Assembly (NCBI GenBank): GCA_009667805.1
Contig: CM019063.1
Coordinates: 354,664,942-354,728,941, forward strand
Direction of reading: 5' to 3'
Length of the DNA: 64,000 nt
DNA from: Leptobrachium leishanense
Taxonomy: Eukaryota; Chordata; Amphibia; Anura; Megophryidae
This document shows positions 13,396 to 26,589 of the stretch, one piece after another (position 1 is the first letter of the stretch; each line of letters begins with the position of its first letter). The position numbers and the translations under genes are program-made. A model generated the notes under the pieces. The model had not been told where the DNA came from and searched no databases. It saw nothing but the letters and a program-made list of their open reading frames with translations.

Positions 13396-14596
13396 ATTGA
13401 TTAGGGTTGCAACAGGATTTGCAATTGCTGGCGCATCGTTTTTCAGCAGCATTGCTGGGATTTGATCAGGTCCAGACTGGTATTTAATTTTTTGATTATG
13501 GATAAGTTTAGTAATGACACTGACAGGCACTGGTCTAAAGTTAAATTTATTTGCTGCGATACAGGGTCTTTACACGCTTGGAGGGGCCTGACCTGCGTGC
13601 GGCCTTTCTGTAGGTGTGTCATTTGTTAGCTTAGCAATCAGGGTGGTGGCACATCCAACATAATAATTAAAAGACATTTGCTACATCTAGGGGGTGTTGC
13701 AGGATTTGGTTGTTTACTTTGACAGCAGCTGGTTGGGAGTGGATGGGGGTGCTTGTATGTTACTTATGATTCTCCAAAAATTTCTAGGGTTTGATATGTT
13801 ATTGTTTAGATTTTCGTTGCAGTATTGGGCTTTAGCCATTTTGTTTTGAGCATGTATTCCGGTATTTTCGGTATACAGTGATCGTTCATGGAACCAGTAC
13901 GCTTGAAATTTGACCACAGTGAATCTCTCAGCTGGTACATTTGCGCAAGATCAGCTGTAACCCAGGGGAGATGAGCCCCTTTTACGTAGTGGGGCATGGT
14001 CATGCCAGACTTGCAGGCGCTCAGACTGAAAGTATTAAATTGCACAGTCCAGGTCTGGGATTAGGTTTACTCGAGACGTTTAGGGAGTTGTTTGAGATCA
14101 CTTAGGAAGGATTCAAGATTAAATTTCTTGAAAGACCTGGTGATTATTGCCTTTGGGGGAGATTTTGTGGCCTTTATTTTGCACACAGTACACTAGACAG
14201 TAGTCACTGAAACTATTAGCAAGAATGCCTGCCTGTATTCTATCAGGATATGAAGAGAGAATCCAGTCCAGCAGGATATGGTTAGGGCTCTTCATATTAA
14301 TGCAAGTGGGGGAGGAGATTGAGTTAGTTGCAAGGCCTTGAACAGTGAGCAGTGTTTATTGGCTTTAGGATTCAGCCAATCTGTATTAAAATCGTCGAGG
14401 ACCAGCAGTTCACTTTTTTGGTTTTGTGCAAGTAAGTTAAGGATTTGAGTTATGTCAGAGAGGGAGTGCACTGGAGAGCTTGGTGGACGATAGAATCCAG
14501 CAACAATGATTGATTTACTGACTAGAATCTCAATTATACCAGAGAAGAAATCAAAGGTGGCCGGGCAGCTAGAATTCTGTAAAGGGGTGAACTGTA

Positions 14597-15606
<1,010 letters not shown>

Positions 15607-16836
15607 CAGTGGTGTACTAAGGGGGGGGGCGATCTGCCCCGGGTGACAGGGGTCACATACACACTGGTGCTTGGGTGGGGTGCAAAAAATCCAAATCACT
15701 ACCCCCTGGATGTGGATTAATGCCGACAGCCCTGCCACACTCATCAGCGCTGTGCCCCCTTCCTTTCCACAATGTGAAGCCGGAGATTGAATATAGCAGG
15801 ACTTCCCTGTCTGGCTCCTCCCCCAGTCTCCTGTCATCATCCTGTGCATGCTTGGAGGCTGCTGGGGAGGAGGTCGAGGGACAAACTCCAGCCTGAGACC
15901 TGGGACAGGAAGAGAAGCTACAGGTGCAAGTTTGGCAATGTTTTTTTTTGGATGATTGGCCCCTCACACGGTGTGTGCTTAGCTCTGTATGCTGCTGAGG
16001 AGAGGGAGGGGTGCTGTTCTTGATGTTTAGGGGGGGTGTACTGCTCTAGATGCTTTTGGGGGGGTGTACTGCTCTAGATGCTTTTGGGGGTAATGCTCTG
16101 GATGATTTTGGGGGCAGAGGGAGGGGGTACTTCTCTGGATGCTTTTGGGGGGGGAGGGTGGTACTGCTCTGGATGCTTATCTATTCTAATGCATAATTTA
16201 CTTTATTAAAATATATTAATTGTACTTTAATGATCTAATTTTTACATTTTATTGCTGTGTTACTCTGATACGCGCACAAACAGCACAATACTGTGAGTTT
16301 TATTGCTGTTTAGCGCTGTGATACGTTCATACACACTGCACATTACCACATATCACAGAGCTCTACAGCAACAAAACTTACAGCACATATACACACACAC
16401 ACACACACTGCACATTATGGTGAGTTTTATTGCTGTGGAGCTTCAAAACAGCTGTACTGTTTGACACTTGCAGCACACCATCTACAACTCCAGTCACCCC
16501 TAGAGTATATGGAGGACTGCCGCAGTGTAATATGATACTTATAACCCATGTATTTCCATATATATTTTCTGATATGAGATGTAAGCAGTGTGCTATGTTT
16601 TATTTTGAATGGGTTACGGTCCGTAAAGAAAGGTCTCTCTAAACAGAGATGCTCTTAAAATACTTAGTGAGACCCCCTCATTACACTCCACTATTGTACT
16701 CTATAATGGGGCCTCTTTCAAACAGGGACGGTCTTAAAGGACACTGAGAGAGCCTCTATTAGTGAGACTTTTTTGCTCGGGGGGGTGCAAAAGGGAGTAT
16801 CTGCCCCAGGTGCCAAATACCCTAAGTACGCCTCTG
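15607..16836. mobile_element. hAT non-autonomous element with CAGNGGCGTACTTAGGG ends
   Basis: Termini CAGTGGTGTACTAAGGG and the inverse of CCCTAAGTACGCCTCTG. The 8-bp duplication atcctcat is perfect (15599-15606 and 16837-16844). 1230 bp. The interior has short tandem units ('ggatgcttttggggg...ctgctct' near 16030-16180) and a (CA)n tract near 16391-16409. It includes the 'ctgcacattatggtgagtttt' motif shared with the composite repeat family. No transposase. Confidence 0.9.
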
Positions 16837-16954
16837 ATCCTCATCACTATAAAACCGCTAATAGTTGGTAATTGCAAGGAGACATTTAAAATGCATAAGA
16901 GATTTTAAAAGATGTGCAAAAAAAAGTCTTCCTATTTCCTTGTGAGACATTCAT

Positions 16955-17126
16955 GTCTATTCACTAAAAGTGAAACTCAATAGGACCGGCAGGAGAAGAG
17001 AACAGTCTAGACCAAATAGAGGATTTGGAAAGTGAGATAAATGGGAGACTTTCTGGTTTTGACATTTTGACCTAGAATTTTCACTTCTCCTGCCAGTTCT
17101 GAGTTTCACCCTTTAGTGAATAGACC
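16955..17126. mobile_element. Small palindromic MITE
   Basis: Inverted ends 'gtctattcactaaaagtgaaact' and 'agtttcaccctttagtgaatagac', about 170 bp. The interior is related to the CAGGGTTATTCA-type MITEs ('gatttggaaagtgagataaatggga'). Confidence 0.7.
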
Positions 17127-17286
17127 TGTATAATTGTTCATTCCCTTTTTAAGTAATATTTGCACTGCATCTGCAACTGGAATAAAAATAGAGATTGTTT
17201 AAAAGGTTACCTAAATACAAGTTGGAGTGGAAATAAAAATAAACTAGACTAACATTATCTTCCAATGAGTTGTAGTGCATATTTAG

Positions 17287-18099
17287 TAGGGATGCACAGA
17301 TACTAGTATCGGTGCCGATCCTGGGACCTGCACGAGTACTTGGTCTGTTCTTATTGAAAAGCGGTCACCTGACATTAACCTCCCTGGCGGTCTAAATTTC
17401 AAAATTTCGTGTCTAAAAGCATCTCAATTTTTTTTAAAGGAAACGTGTTTTAGTACATAGTGCGTCTGTAATAATTAGGAATCATGCACTGAAATCCGTG
17501 CAATCAAGAGTCCTTACTGGTAAAATCCTTTATAAATAAATTTAAATAAAAAAAAAAAAAAAAAAAAAAATAGTAAATACACCGAGTCCGATAAAGTTTG
17601 AAACACGACATAATTTATTATCCCAAAAATAATTATCCAAAATAATGCAAATAAATGATATTCAATAAAATACAACAAAAAAAACACTGAAATCTGAATA
17701 CAAGGGTGAGAGGATGTATGGTGTGTTTCTTATCCTGTAGTGCCACCTAGTGGCCGTTCATAAACGCACTTTGGATTATTAGTTTATTAGTTTTACACTT
17801 AGTTTATTATAATTTTTTTCTAAATTTGCTGCTGGTCCCGCCCCCTGCATCGTGTGACTCGCAGGGAGCCTTACCAGGAAGCAGCTCGTCGCGATCACAC
17901 TGCGGGGACAGCCAGGAGGAGGTGAGTATGCATCCAGCCCCAGTGTGGCTCAGGGTTACCGTTCGCGGTAGTGAAATTTAACCCCGAGTCACTCGGGAAT
18001 ACCGCCAGGAGGAGTATCGGTACTCTGTATCGGTGAGTACTTTTAAAAAGTAAAGGTACTTTTACTCGGTCTTAAAAAAATGGTATCGGTGAATCCCTA
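17287..18099. mobile_element. hAT non-autonomous element (TAGGGATGCAC ends)
   Basis: Begins TAGGGATGCACAGATACTAG and ends GGTGAATCCCTA. Subterminal inverted 'tatcggt' blocks are present. Imperfect 8-bp duplication atatttag / ataactag. 813 bp, no transposase. It contains a poly-A run near 17548-17570. It shares the terminal TAGGGATGCAC with the element at 49467-50170. Confidence 0.75.
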
Positions 18100-18708
<609 letters not shown>

Positions 18709-18770
18709 TCACCAGCCTATGTATTCATGTAATGTGGCAAGACCACTTTGTGTGTTAATACAAGTCACAC

Positions 18771-18872
18771 CTTCAAAGCGTCCAGTAAAGCTGTCTGTTG
18801 CCCTGCACCGTTTTTTCTTCTTGGTTCTTTTCTTGGCATCAGGAATGTCAATGGGGGCACTAGATGGCATGT
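18771..18872 (-). CDS. MKNK2: MKNK2 exon with the basic nuclear-localisation/eIF4G-binding region
   Basis: 102-nt exon. Acceptor CCAACAG ends at 18873 and donor GAAG|GTGTGA begins at 18770. It encodes [16 protein letters not shown] followed by the lysine-rich [12 protein letters not shown] and TGRFE. In vertebrate MNKs the polybasic stretch here serves in eIF4G binding and importin-alpha recognition. The [10 protein letters not shown] wording is what points to MKNK2 rather than MKNK1. Confidence 0.96.
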
Positions 18873-19666
18873 CTGTTGGAAAATAAAAATCTATAACTTC
18901 TGTATGAGAACAAGGAACAGCTTTAAATACATGTTGAAAGCACATTCACAGCCGCCCATTATTAAAAAATGCGAGACAATTTTCATTATTTCTTAATGTT
19001 GAATAGGATTTTAACAATAACAAATCACAATTGTAATTCGCTGAATGTTTAGAGCAACATTAACTTGTTCTTAAATCACATCATGCATCTGGCTTCTTTC
19101 GCCAGGGTACATCAAGATCAAATTATCTTGCTGTAATTATTATACACATATCAATAACATTGCTTTGATGAAGCCGTAAAACAAGACAGTTTTGTTTAGA
19201 ACATGCTAAAGAAAGACTAAGTAATACTCTTTTCTGACAATTACCTTTGACAGCTATAGTGCAAATAAAATAAAACACTATAGTTGTAAACGCCAAAACT
19301 TAAAATGGAACTTTACAAACAAATAATAAATAACATAACTGCAGGTCGAGCAACCCTGCATTATTGCCAGTTTCATTATGAACTAGAGAAGATCCTCCCT
19401 ATTATCTAGGTCTTTCCTGTATCCTGTTACTCTTGACAGAGAAATGACGTGACATCATTTAATTTTCCAGAACTTTGCAGGATCTTGATCTTGCTACATA
19501 AACACTGCACAAGCAAGGTGCTCGGGCAACAGAAATAGACAGTGCAATGAAAAAAAATGAAGTACGTACTTAAAGTGCAATGTCACAATTTTAGGTGTTT
19601 ATATCCCATAGTGTTAAAAGACATTCATTTGATTAAAACCACCATTTAAAATTCTGAAATCATTAC
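18873..19666 (-). other. MKNK2 intron
   Basis: 794-nt AT-rich intron with no recognised element. Donor GTAATG at 19666 and acceptor CAG at 18873-18875. Confidence 0.8.
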
Positions 19667-19754
19667 CAGGACGTGGGGGGCAGTCAAAATTGAAAACAGT
19701 CTCCATGTTTCTGGATCCCATCTCGTAATCCACCATCTCAAATGGGTTTTGACC
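19667..19754 (-). CDS. MKNK2: MKNK2 exon 2 of the coding region
   Basis: 88-nt exon. Acceptor CTTTAG ends at 19755 and donor CCTG|GTAATG begins at 19666. It encodes [16 protein letters not shown] and [13 protein letters not shown], the acidic N-terminal region preceding the basic motif. Phase enters 0 and exits 1. Confidence 0.93.
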
Positions 19755-20058
19755 CTAAAGTGAACATAATAGATCATTTATCCATAAACTAAATCTAAAG
19801 AAAATAATAATTATTCTGGCTTTGTGCTACAACCTATATACACACACACACTGAAATAGGATCGTAAAATGTACCTGTACAGTTCAGCACTTAATACATA
19901 AAGAAATTTAAACAATATTCAGGTTATACTTTAAGACATTAGTTATAGTAACTATAGAAGAAGGTTCCAATTTCAAACTTAGCATTGTCTTGCCGAGAAA
20001 TATATGTGTTAGATAAATAATTGCAATATTTATTTTTCTGTTAAATATTTATTTTTTG
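19755..20058 (-). other. MKNK2 intron
   Basis: About 300 bp of AT-rich intron with a short CA run near 19842. No other feature. Confidence 0.6.
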
Positions 20059-20212
20059 TTAATCTGTATATTTGTGTTTAATATCTTGCATTTTATTGCA
20101 GTAGCTACAGAAATACAAAGTAACAATTCAATGCTCTTGAACCCAGGACATACTTGAAAACGAAAGAAATCACAATGTATCCTTCCTGGTAAAATACTTT
20201 CTAAATAAATTG
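20059..20212 (+). repeat. LINE 3'-end fragment (CR1/L2 type)
   Basis: Contains 'ttgaacccaggacatacttgaaaac' and 'atgtatccttcctggtaaaatacttt', the 3' tail of the LINE copies at 9748 and 48763. It is in the opposite orientation to those copies. Severely 5'-truncated. Confidence 0.8.
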
Positions 20213-21462
20213 TAAAGATGGTTTCTGAAAACTCATTTATTGAAGCAAGAATTTCAGTCTTATTGGAAATGCTGTGTACAATCTAGCTAAAGGGAAAAAA
20301 AAAATGGGAGCAACTTCTTGCTTTTGGGGGAGTTAGTAGCGACGCAAATGCTCACTTGCAGAAGTTTTTCATAATCCTTTTTGCGCCATAATCCTTTTTG
20401 CGCCCTGGCTAAGAAGGTTTAGCAGCAAGGAAAAGAAAATGCTCACATTTCAATTATTTTAACAGCCAAATAACTCTGCCAGGTTTTATTCTGATAAAAG
20501 TCTGTGCAATTACAGTGTCAAGCAAGACTAAAGATATTTTGCGAGCAACAGAAAAGACAATAGATACTGGTCTAGAAATGTTAGTTTGAGTTTCAATGAT
20601 AATCAGTGTCTACTGGAAGCATGTGGGGTTAATGATGACATGACTCAAGCAGGAACTCCCTCTGTGTAGGGCTCCTCCTGTCTACACATGATCTGCCTGG
20701 CAACAAGTCTTATTTTAAAATGTGGGAGGCTACTAGAACCAACGTCACTTGGAGGATGTGATCCAATACAGAAGTAGAACACAGAGGAACATAACAGGGG
20801 ATTTTGAAGGTGGGGTAATCTCACTGCGCCCAGAGGGCATGGGTTGGTTTCGGACATCTGTGGTTACTCTCCCTTTCAGTAATGCTTAAATGACACTTAA
20901 CAATCCAGTGCAAAAAAAGTTAACTGCCAGTGCTAGACTGCAGAGCCAGCGATTCAAATGAAAATCACTTTAACTCCTGTGTTACTGGATGTAAAAAAAA
21001 AAAAAAAAAAAAAAAAACAACATTTCATTTGGACATATAAATTCTAAATATGAATCTGTTTACTCGAACACAAGAGGCAAATTAACATTACTGACATTTA
21101 ACTACAGTGTTTATACATAAAATAGAAATTATATTTATCAATCTAACACCATTATTCAAAGCATTTCCAGACAATACAGACTATTCAGCGAGGAATACAT
21201 TATGCCCAAGTCAAATAAGAATTTTGCCTATACATTATCTATTCCTTCGACATTAAAAAAAGGGGGGCAATCATGTTGAGACAATATAAGTATTATTTAT
21301 TAGAATATTAACGTAATAGTAACTCAGTTATAAAAATCACAAATGCTTATTGAAGGAAACAATTTACATTGGCAGAAAATTGGGAGGAAAAAAACCCCCA
21401 AAAAAACAAATGACTACCCCTCCAAACAAAGGGTCATAACACATGTGACTCATTGACACTAT
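20213..21462 (-). other. MKNK2 intron, no recognised feature
   Basis: AT-rich intronic sequence with a 25-bp A-run at about 20993-21017. A duplicated 'ataatcctttttgcgcc' pair occurs near 20371-20403. No exon signal found. Confidence 0.6.
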
Positions 21463-21666
21463 CAGGGTTATTCAGAGAGCGTGAAAAGCAGGAGAATGAC
21501 TGGAGAATGAAAAATTCTATAGTCAAAATAGCCAAACCAGAAACATTTTCCCTTTCATCTCACTTTCCAAATCGGCTATTTTGAACCTAGAATTAGTCAT
21601 TCTCCAGTCATTCTCCAGTCATTCTCCAGTCATTCTCCAGTCATTCACGCTCTCTGAATAACCCTG
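21463..21666. mobile_element. CAGGGTTATTCAGAG-type MITE (compact copy)
   Basis: 204 bp, from CAGGGTTATTCAGAGAG to its inverse CTCTCTGAATAACCCTG. The right arm carries four tandem 'tctccagtcat' units (21600-21645). This is the cleanest member of the family in the window. Confidence 0.8.
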
Positions 21667-22444
21667 CAAGTAAAAGTATCCTCAGTGCAACTGAGTTGCT
21701 CCACATTCCTTCGACGCAGACACCATAGGGTCAAATGGAGTTAGTCACAAACCCCAAATTGGCCTCAAATGCGCAAAACACAGAATTGCACCATAATTCC
21801 AGTGAAATGTCTTGATTTTCGAAGTTTCAATGCAACAGGTTTAAACATACGAGTCCCATTAGGTATCGATGTTGAAAATTTTTTGTTTTATTTATTCCTT
21901 TTAAAATACCTTTTTGGGTTTTTTGTTTTAAGAGGATTTGTTTTTATTTAGTAAGACTTTAATTTTTTAACAGTCCATTCATTTAGACACATTTCTTACG
22001 TTTTTAAATCGATTTAAACTCCTATTAGGAGAATAGAAGACTTTTCTAAGTCCAGGGAAATTTGGCGGATATCAGATTTTGACAACATCCGAAAACTGCT
22101 CCAGTTTCAGCAAAATATGGTGACTATTCGCCAAGTAGTGTATTTGCCATATTTTCGGCAAAATGGATTCAAGAAGTGTGCCGAAATTGCATACAATTTC
22201 AGTGCTTTGTGAATGGACCCTTATGAGTTACAATTCGTGATGGATGAATACAGCTGGGAGCAAATGGCAGCAGAGACAGCTGGTTTAGTGGAACAAATGA
22301 TGTCGACAGATTTAAACACTCTTTTGGTGTTACGTTTAGTATGGAGTTAAATGGGGTTTTTTTTTATACTAACAGTTAATAATTGGAACTTTAACGTAAA
22401 ATGAAAGAAAGCAACACAAGTAAAGCATTATTGCATATCCTCAC
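21667..22444 (-). other. MKNK2 intron, no recognised feature
   Basis: Intron between coding exons 1 and 2. The 'ccaagtagtgtatttgcc' portion near 22130 has weak self-complementarity. No element boundaries were identified. Confidence 0.5.
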
Positions 22445-22495
22445 CTTAAAAGAACGGTGAAATCCTTTCATCTCTGGGCTTTTCTTCTGCACCAT
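22445..22495 (-). CDS. MKNK2: MKNK2 first coding exon (MAP kinase-interacting serine/threonine kinase 2, N-terminus)
   Basis: The initiator ATG is at 22495-22493. The translation is MVQKKSPEMKGFHRSFK, followed by the donor AAG|GTGAGG at 22444. MKNK2 is a cytoplasmic/nuclear kinase, activated by ERK and p38, that phosphorylates eIF4E while docked on eIF4G. With the exons at 19754, 18872, 18644, 15410, 6648, 6243 and 5663 it gives 654 nt, exactly 218 codons. All splice phases agree and there is no stop. The N-terminal region, basic motif, Gly loop, Lys, alphaC Glu, hinge and HRD loop are all present. The C-terminal half is outside the window. A possible acceptor at 22573-22574 (after a pyrimidine-rich tract) would give this exon a 77-nt 5' UTR part. 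Identity rests on recalled MKNK2 sequence. Confidence 0.95.
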
Positions 22496-22572
22496 GTTGA
22501 CCAATAAAAGATTAGAAATATAATCCCAAAGTTTTGAAAGGCAAAAGGAGAAAACAGATCAAATGTGGAGGA

Positions 22573-23070
22573 CTGGAATTTTGGGGGGAGATGGAGGAAT
22601 AATAATTTGGGAGAACCGAGATCCCAGCTTCCTGGAAAGAGACCCTGTGAAAGAAAGATATTATTTGAGAACTCAAGTTGTCTTTGACTAAATACAATTT
22701 ATTTTGCAACAACAAAACACCCACAAGTCAAAAAAAAAACTTTATAGTTTGCATAAATGTTTCAGTCTACATTCTACTCCTCCAGAGCTACAAAAGGAAC
22801 GTTAATTTATTCATTTGTGTGCCTCCAAGCAAAGCCCTATCACGCTATATGGCCTCCGTACATAAGACATACTGATCCAGGCTTTTTTGGAAACGCAGTG
22901 GTTATACTACTGTAAACCTAGGATGAGTGCTCCCCGCCCCTTTGATTCCAAGAAACCGTTTACAGTTGGAAAAGTGAGAAGCCATGGGGGAGGAACTAGA
23001 AAGAAAAAAAAAAGCAGGAGAATAGTATTTTTTTTCTTAAAATTTTTCCAGTTCAATTTATGTGTACTTA
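22573..23070. other. Upstream of MKNK2 coding start, nothing recognised
   Basis: Probably 5' intron. No element termini were seen before the Harbinger MITE at 23071. Confidence 0.5.
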
Positions 23071-23463
23071 GGCTAGGGTCAAACAAGCGCATTATACGCA
23101 GCGATTGTCAAAAAGTGCGTCCGAACGCATTGACGTATTTTTTCACGGAATGCGCGAAAACGGTCAGACGACGCGCATTTTCGTGCGTGATTTTTTTACG
23201 GTTCGGCAATAAAACACTTCTTGCGTCTGGACGTTATGTAGGCTGGACATTAGCAGCGTCTGACATCTCCTAATCACACACACATGCCGCCGCAGCGCAC
23301 TCTGTACGTCAGTACTAGCGGTTCTGCGCTCGAAAAAATGCGTTAGTTTTCCACTTGCATTGCGCAGCCGTACTTTTGTGCGGCCGTACTTCATATATTG
23401 GCCGTCATTTGCTGCTACTGCGCCGTGATTAAGTGCGCCTAAACGCGTTAGTCTGACCCAGCC
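23071..23463. mobile_element. PIF/Harbinger-like MITE, copy 5
   Basis: GGCTAGGGTCAAAC at the left and GTCTGACCCAGCC at the right, flanked by TTA on both sides (23068-23070, 23464-23466). The TTA, in contrast to TAA at the other copies, supports a TWA target. Confidence 0.8.
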
Positions 23464-23883
23464 TTAGTGAAGTAATGAGGACTTTCGTTGCGACTTAGAA
23501 AACATGCAGACCAACATAACTGGTCAAGAGAAAAGGCACAATTGGATATACAATTTTAGAAAAACATGAAAGTGTTCTCACTTTTGAGAGAATTTTTTAT
23601 TTAATGCAACAAAAGGAAATACATCATAAAAGTAGAAATTGTAGTTAAAAACAAATTATAATTACATGGGGCCTTCAAAAGAGAAAAATAGATTGTGTTA
23701 GTCTTAACAAAAAACAGAATCAATAGAAAATAAAACAATAATCCATAACTAGACTTGCATTAGCGGTAGGATTTTACAAAGGGCTGCAATAAGAGTTTCG
23801 TGGGGAGAGGTGCAGTGTGTTTTTAAATTAAAGTAATATTTTCTGATGCAATAAAGGTTTTACTTTACAACAATCCTCTACAT

Positions 23884-24067
23884 CAGGGGTTCCCAACCGC
23901 GGTCCTCAAGTACCCCTAACAGGTCAGGTTTTCCAGATATCTGAAGCGCAGCACAGGTGATATGATTTGCTGCTCAGTGATTGCAGGATTCAGTCTGCAT
24001 TTCCCCAAGGTAATCCTGAAAACCTGGCCTGTTGGGGGTACTTGAGGACCGCGGTTGGGAACGACTG
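23884..24067. mobile_element. Palindromic hAT MITE
   Basis: CAGGGGTTCCCAACCGCGGT at the left, with its near-exact inverse ending at 24067 (ACCGCGGTTGGGAACGACTG). 8-bp duplication ctctacat / ctttacat (7 of 8). 184 bp. The CAGNGGTTC ends are typical of vertebrate hAT MITEs. Confidence 0.88.
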
Positions 24068-24282
24068 CTTTACATTAATCATACTGCACCAGTGACGTTA
24101 ACTGCAGTGTTAGGTTCAAGCAAATATTCCACGACCCAACTGTCTTGGATCTTACGTGGAAGCAGCTCAAGGGTGCAAAATTCTGTGTCTTTACAACAAA
24201 GTACTTTCAAAAGAAAAAAAAAAGTATCGCCTGTTCATTATTCTTAGACCCATGAAACATACAGGCAAGTGCAGTAGAGTAA

Positions 24283-24713
24283 GGCTAGGGTCAGACGAAC
24301 GCATTTTTCGCATCGTCTGTAAAAAAGTGAGTCTGATTGCATGAACGTACTTTTTCACGGAATACGCGATAGCGGTCATACGATGCGCAATTTCGGCCGT
24401 GATTTCATACGGATCCAAACCAGGAAACAAACTTAGGGTGTCTGGACATTATGTAGGCCGGACATGAGCAGTGTCTGACGTCTCGTAATCACGCACACAC
24501 CCCGCTCTGTGGACGCAGCGCACTCTGTATGTCAGTACTAGCGGTTCGACGTTCTTGCGAAAACGCATTCATTTGCGGTTTGCGTTGCACGGCCAAACTT
24601 TCGTTCGGCCGTACTTAGTGTGTGGGCCTGCGTTGGACGTCATTTGCTGCTACCACGGCCGTCATAAAGTGTGGGTAAACGCACGTTCGCACTGCGTTCG
24701 TCTGACCCCAGCC
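24283..24713. mobile_element. PIF/Harbinger-like MITE, copy 6
   Basis: GGCTAGGGTCAGACGAACGC at the left and GTTCGTCTGACCCCAGCC at the right. Flanks are TAA on the left and AAA on the right, so one base of the duplication has changed. It is the longest terminal match among the copies. Confidence 0.8.
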
Positions 24714-26467
24714 AAAATACTAGGTGTTGACATTATATTCAAGATAACGTGTCACCTGTCCCAGATAAGTTCAAGGTAGGGAGCATAAACACATGCCTAG
24801 ATTCTGCAACTCACTGGACAAGACTTTTAAGACCTATATGACAAGGAGTTATTAGACTCCTGTGCAAAGAGGAGATAACCACACGGAGCACATTCTTCAT
24901 ATTCAACTGCGCAGTAAATACTGATCATAATGCATTACTAGAAATGCATTAAAAAATAAGACAATATGTAAAAAAAGGGAACAATAGCATTTGAGAGGGT
25001 GCTTTATCAATGTAATCAATTTTACACAAACGACAGTATTTTCTGATACACATAAATTCTCAGACTTAGGCCCTAGAAGCCTGCTACTTCCTGCTCGTCT
25101 CAAAACATGACGGACCAGGCCTCACCTTAAGTAAAAGTCATCAAAATAAATTATAAAACTCTTCCAAGTTAATAATAATAGAAAGGAGGATCCTGTCAAA
25201 TAAAGCTCACTTTTTGTGTTATCTACCAGTCATTAAAATGGAGCAACGCTTAGAACCTTCATTCCCTGCGTTGCATAATATTACATTTTTATTGTTACAG
25301 TATTGCAAAATCATCCACAGTGTAGATCTGCCAAAAGCTCACACAGGCCTCATAAATGAATGCTTGGAGGGGACTGCCATTCCTGGAACTTCTTGTTAAC
25401 TGGAAGGGGGGGGGGGGAGAGACTTAAAACACCTTTTAGACTCCCCCCCCCCCATCTACGTGATCAATAGGAAGATGCTAGATAACATACCCATGAACTA
25501 GAGAAAGAAAATTCGCCTGATGGGAGTGTTGTGATTGGGAAAGTGAAAATCAGAAACTGCTTGTGTTTATGTTGGCAATGCAAGTAATTTCACTGTGTAT
25601 ATGTGGAGGGTGATTGTGGCTACTGAGTATATATATGTCATCTCTCTCTGACAACCATTGCAACATCTGTGACATAATGAATGCTTGGTAAACAGCAAGC
25701 CCACAATAAAAATTACGTCATATGCTGCCTTTGCAAAGGAACAGAACATAGCAGTAGAAATACAACCACCTCAAAAGGTTAAGAGCTGGATGAAAATGAT
25801 TGCACATTTAATCTTGAGGGTTATAAGACCATATGTTATAGTTAATGCAGAACACGAGAACCATCTAGATCAAGATCACATTGCACCAAATGCAAACAGG
25901 ACATGAGCTTTGCATCAAAAAACTCTTACCTGCACCGGATGCAAAATTGTACGTTTCATAAGAACACCGAATATCGAATACCCTTCCGTAGGAGAAAATA
26001 GATGAACCATTCTCCCTGGATACATTACAGTATGTATTGTTTTGCACGTAGAACCCCCCCCCCCCCAACAAAAAAATAAGAAAAAGAAAAAAAAAAAAAT
26101 TATGTTGGAAGACAGTGAATGTAACTGATTATGTATTACACGGATTTGATGATATATCCCGGAAAATAAACGTGGACTAAACCGCATTATTGATACAAAA
26201 GCCTTGAAAAGGTTTATTTCGCGTCAATGTTTATTTCTAAAACAGAATCTGCTTTTAGAAAAAGAGCAGGACAACAGCTTCATGTATCACACGAACCCCA
26301 ACATTCCATTCCAATTCTCCCTGTAGTCACATGACTTCCCCTCTGCAAGTAGATTGCAAGCTCTGCGAGTCAGTGTCCTTGACAACCCCCACCACAAAAA
26401 AAGGATGCACATCCCCTCAGCACCACACGAATTCGGGTCTGGTGCCCACCACCATCCAACTACTTAC
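24714..26467. other. Non-coding, no gene recognised
   Basis: Contains G- and C-runs (25407-25418, 25442-25453, 26048-26060) and an A-rich tract at 26067-26099. A minus-strand donor-like GCAG|GTAAGAG at 25930/25929 could belong to an alternative 5' exon, but nothing else supports that. Confidence 0.4.
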
Positions 26468-26535
26468 CTAGAGGGCTCTGCAGTGAAAACTGCTCTCAGC
26501 CTCTGAGACACCTACTGCTGTTTACATGAGAGGGC
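26468..26535 (-). other. Candidate non-coding first exon (possibly MKNK2 5' UTR)
   Basis: The minus strand reads into a consensus donor, TCTAG|GTAAGTAG, with the exon end at 26468. The start is set only by distance from the TATA box at 26566-26559. It contains no long frame. It lies 4 kb upstream of the MKNK2 initiator exon on the same strand. It could instead be part of an unrecognised LTR. Confidence 0.35.
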
Positions 26536-26558
26536 TGATTCCTCGCGCACTTACTCGC

Positions 26559-26589
26559 CTTTTATACCATTCTGCTAACAGGGGGCGTG
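26559..26589 (-). promoter_or_regulatory. TATA box with upstream GC-box-like site
   Basis: On the minus strand TATAAAAG lies at 26566-26559 and CACGCCCCC at 26589-26581. The spacing to the donor-bearing segment below suits a core promoter directed toward MKNK2. No transcript evidence is available. Confidence 0.4.

Larger units (their letters stand above)
9748..14596 (-). mobile_element. CR1/L2-type LINE, 5'-truncated, with nested insertions (copy 1)
   Basis: The minus-strand LINE has its 3' end at about 9750 ('gcaaagtattttaccaggaag') and its 5' end truncated near 14596. The same 3' end recurs at 48775, 20059-20212, 38494-38640 and on the SINE at 59030. Fragments in order from 5': APE-type endonuclease pieces (VLDDFNTDW near 14400; LDWIL...SDY near 14265-14185), reverse transcriptase entry (SGPDQIPAMLLKNDAP near 13480), fingers (SNYCPISLLP near 12560), YADD box near 12110, and C-terminal thumb pieces near 10400 and 10200. 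It is interrupted by a hAT element (10497-11845) and a MITE (12671-13395). Confidence 0.88.

Noticed and set aside
25915..25930. Donor-like GCAG|GTAAGAG on the minus strand as an alternative MKNK2 5' exon
   Set aside because: A single 9-base match without promoter, acceptor or coding support. The site at 26468 is better supported.
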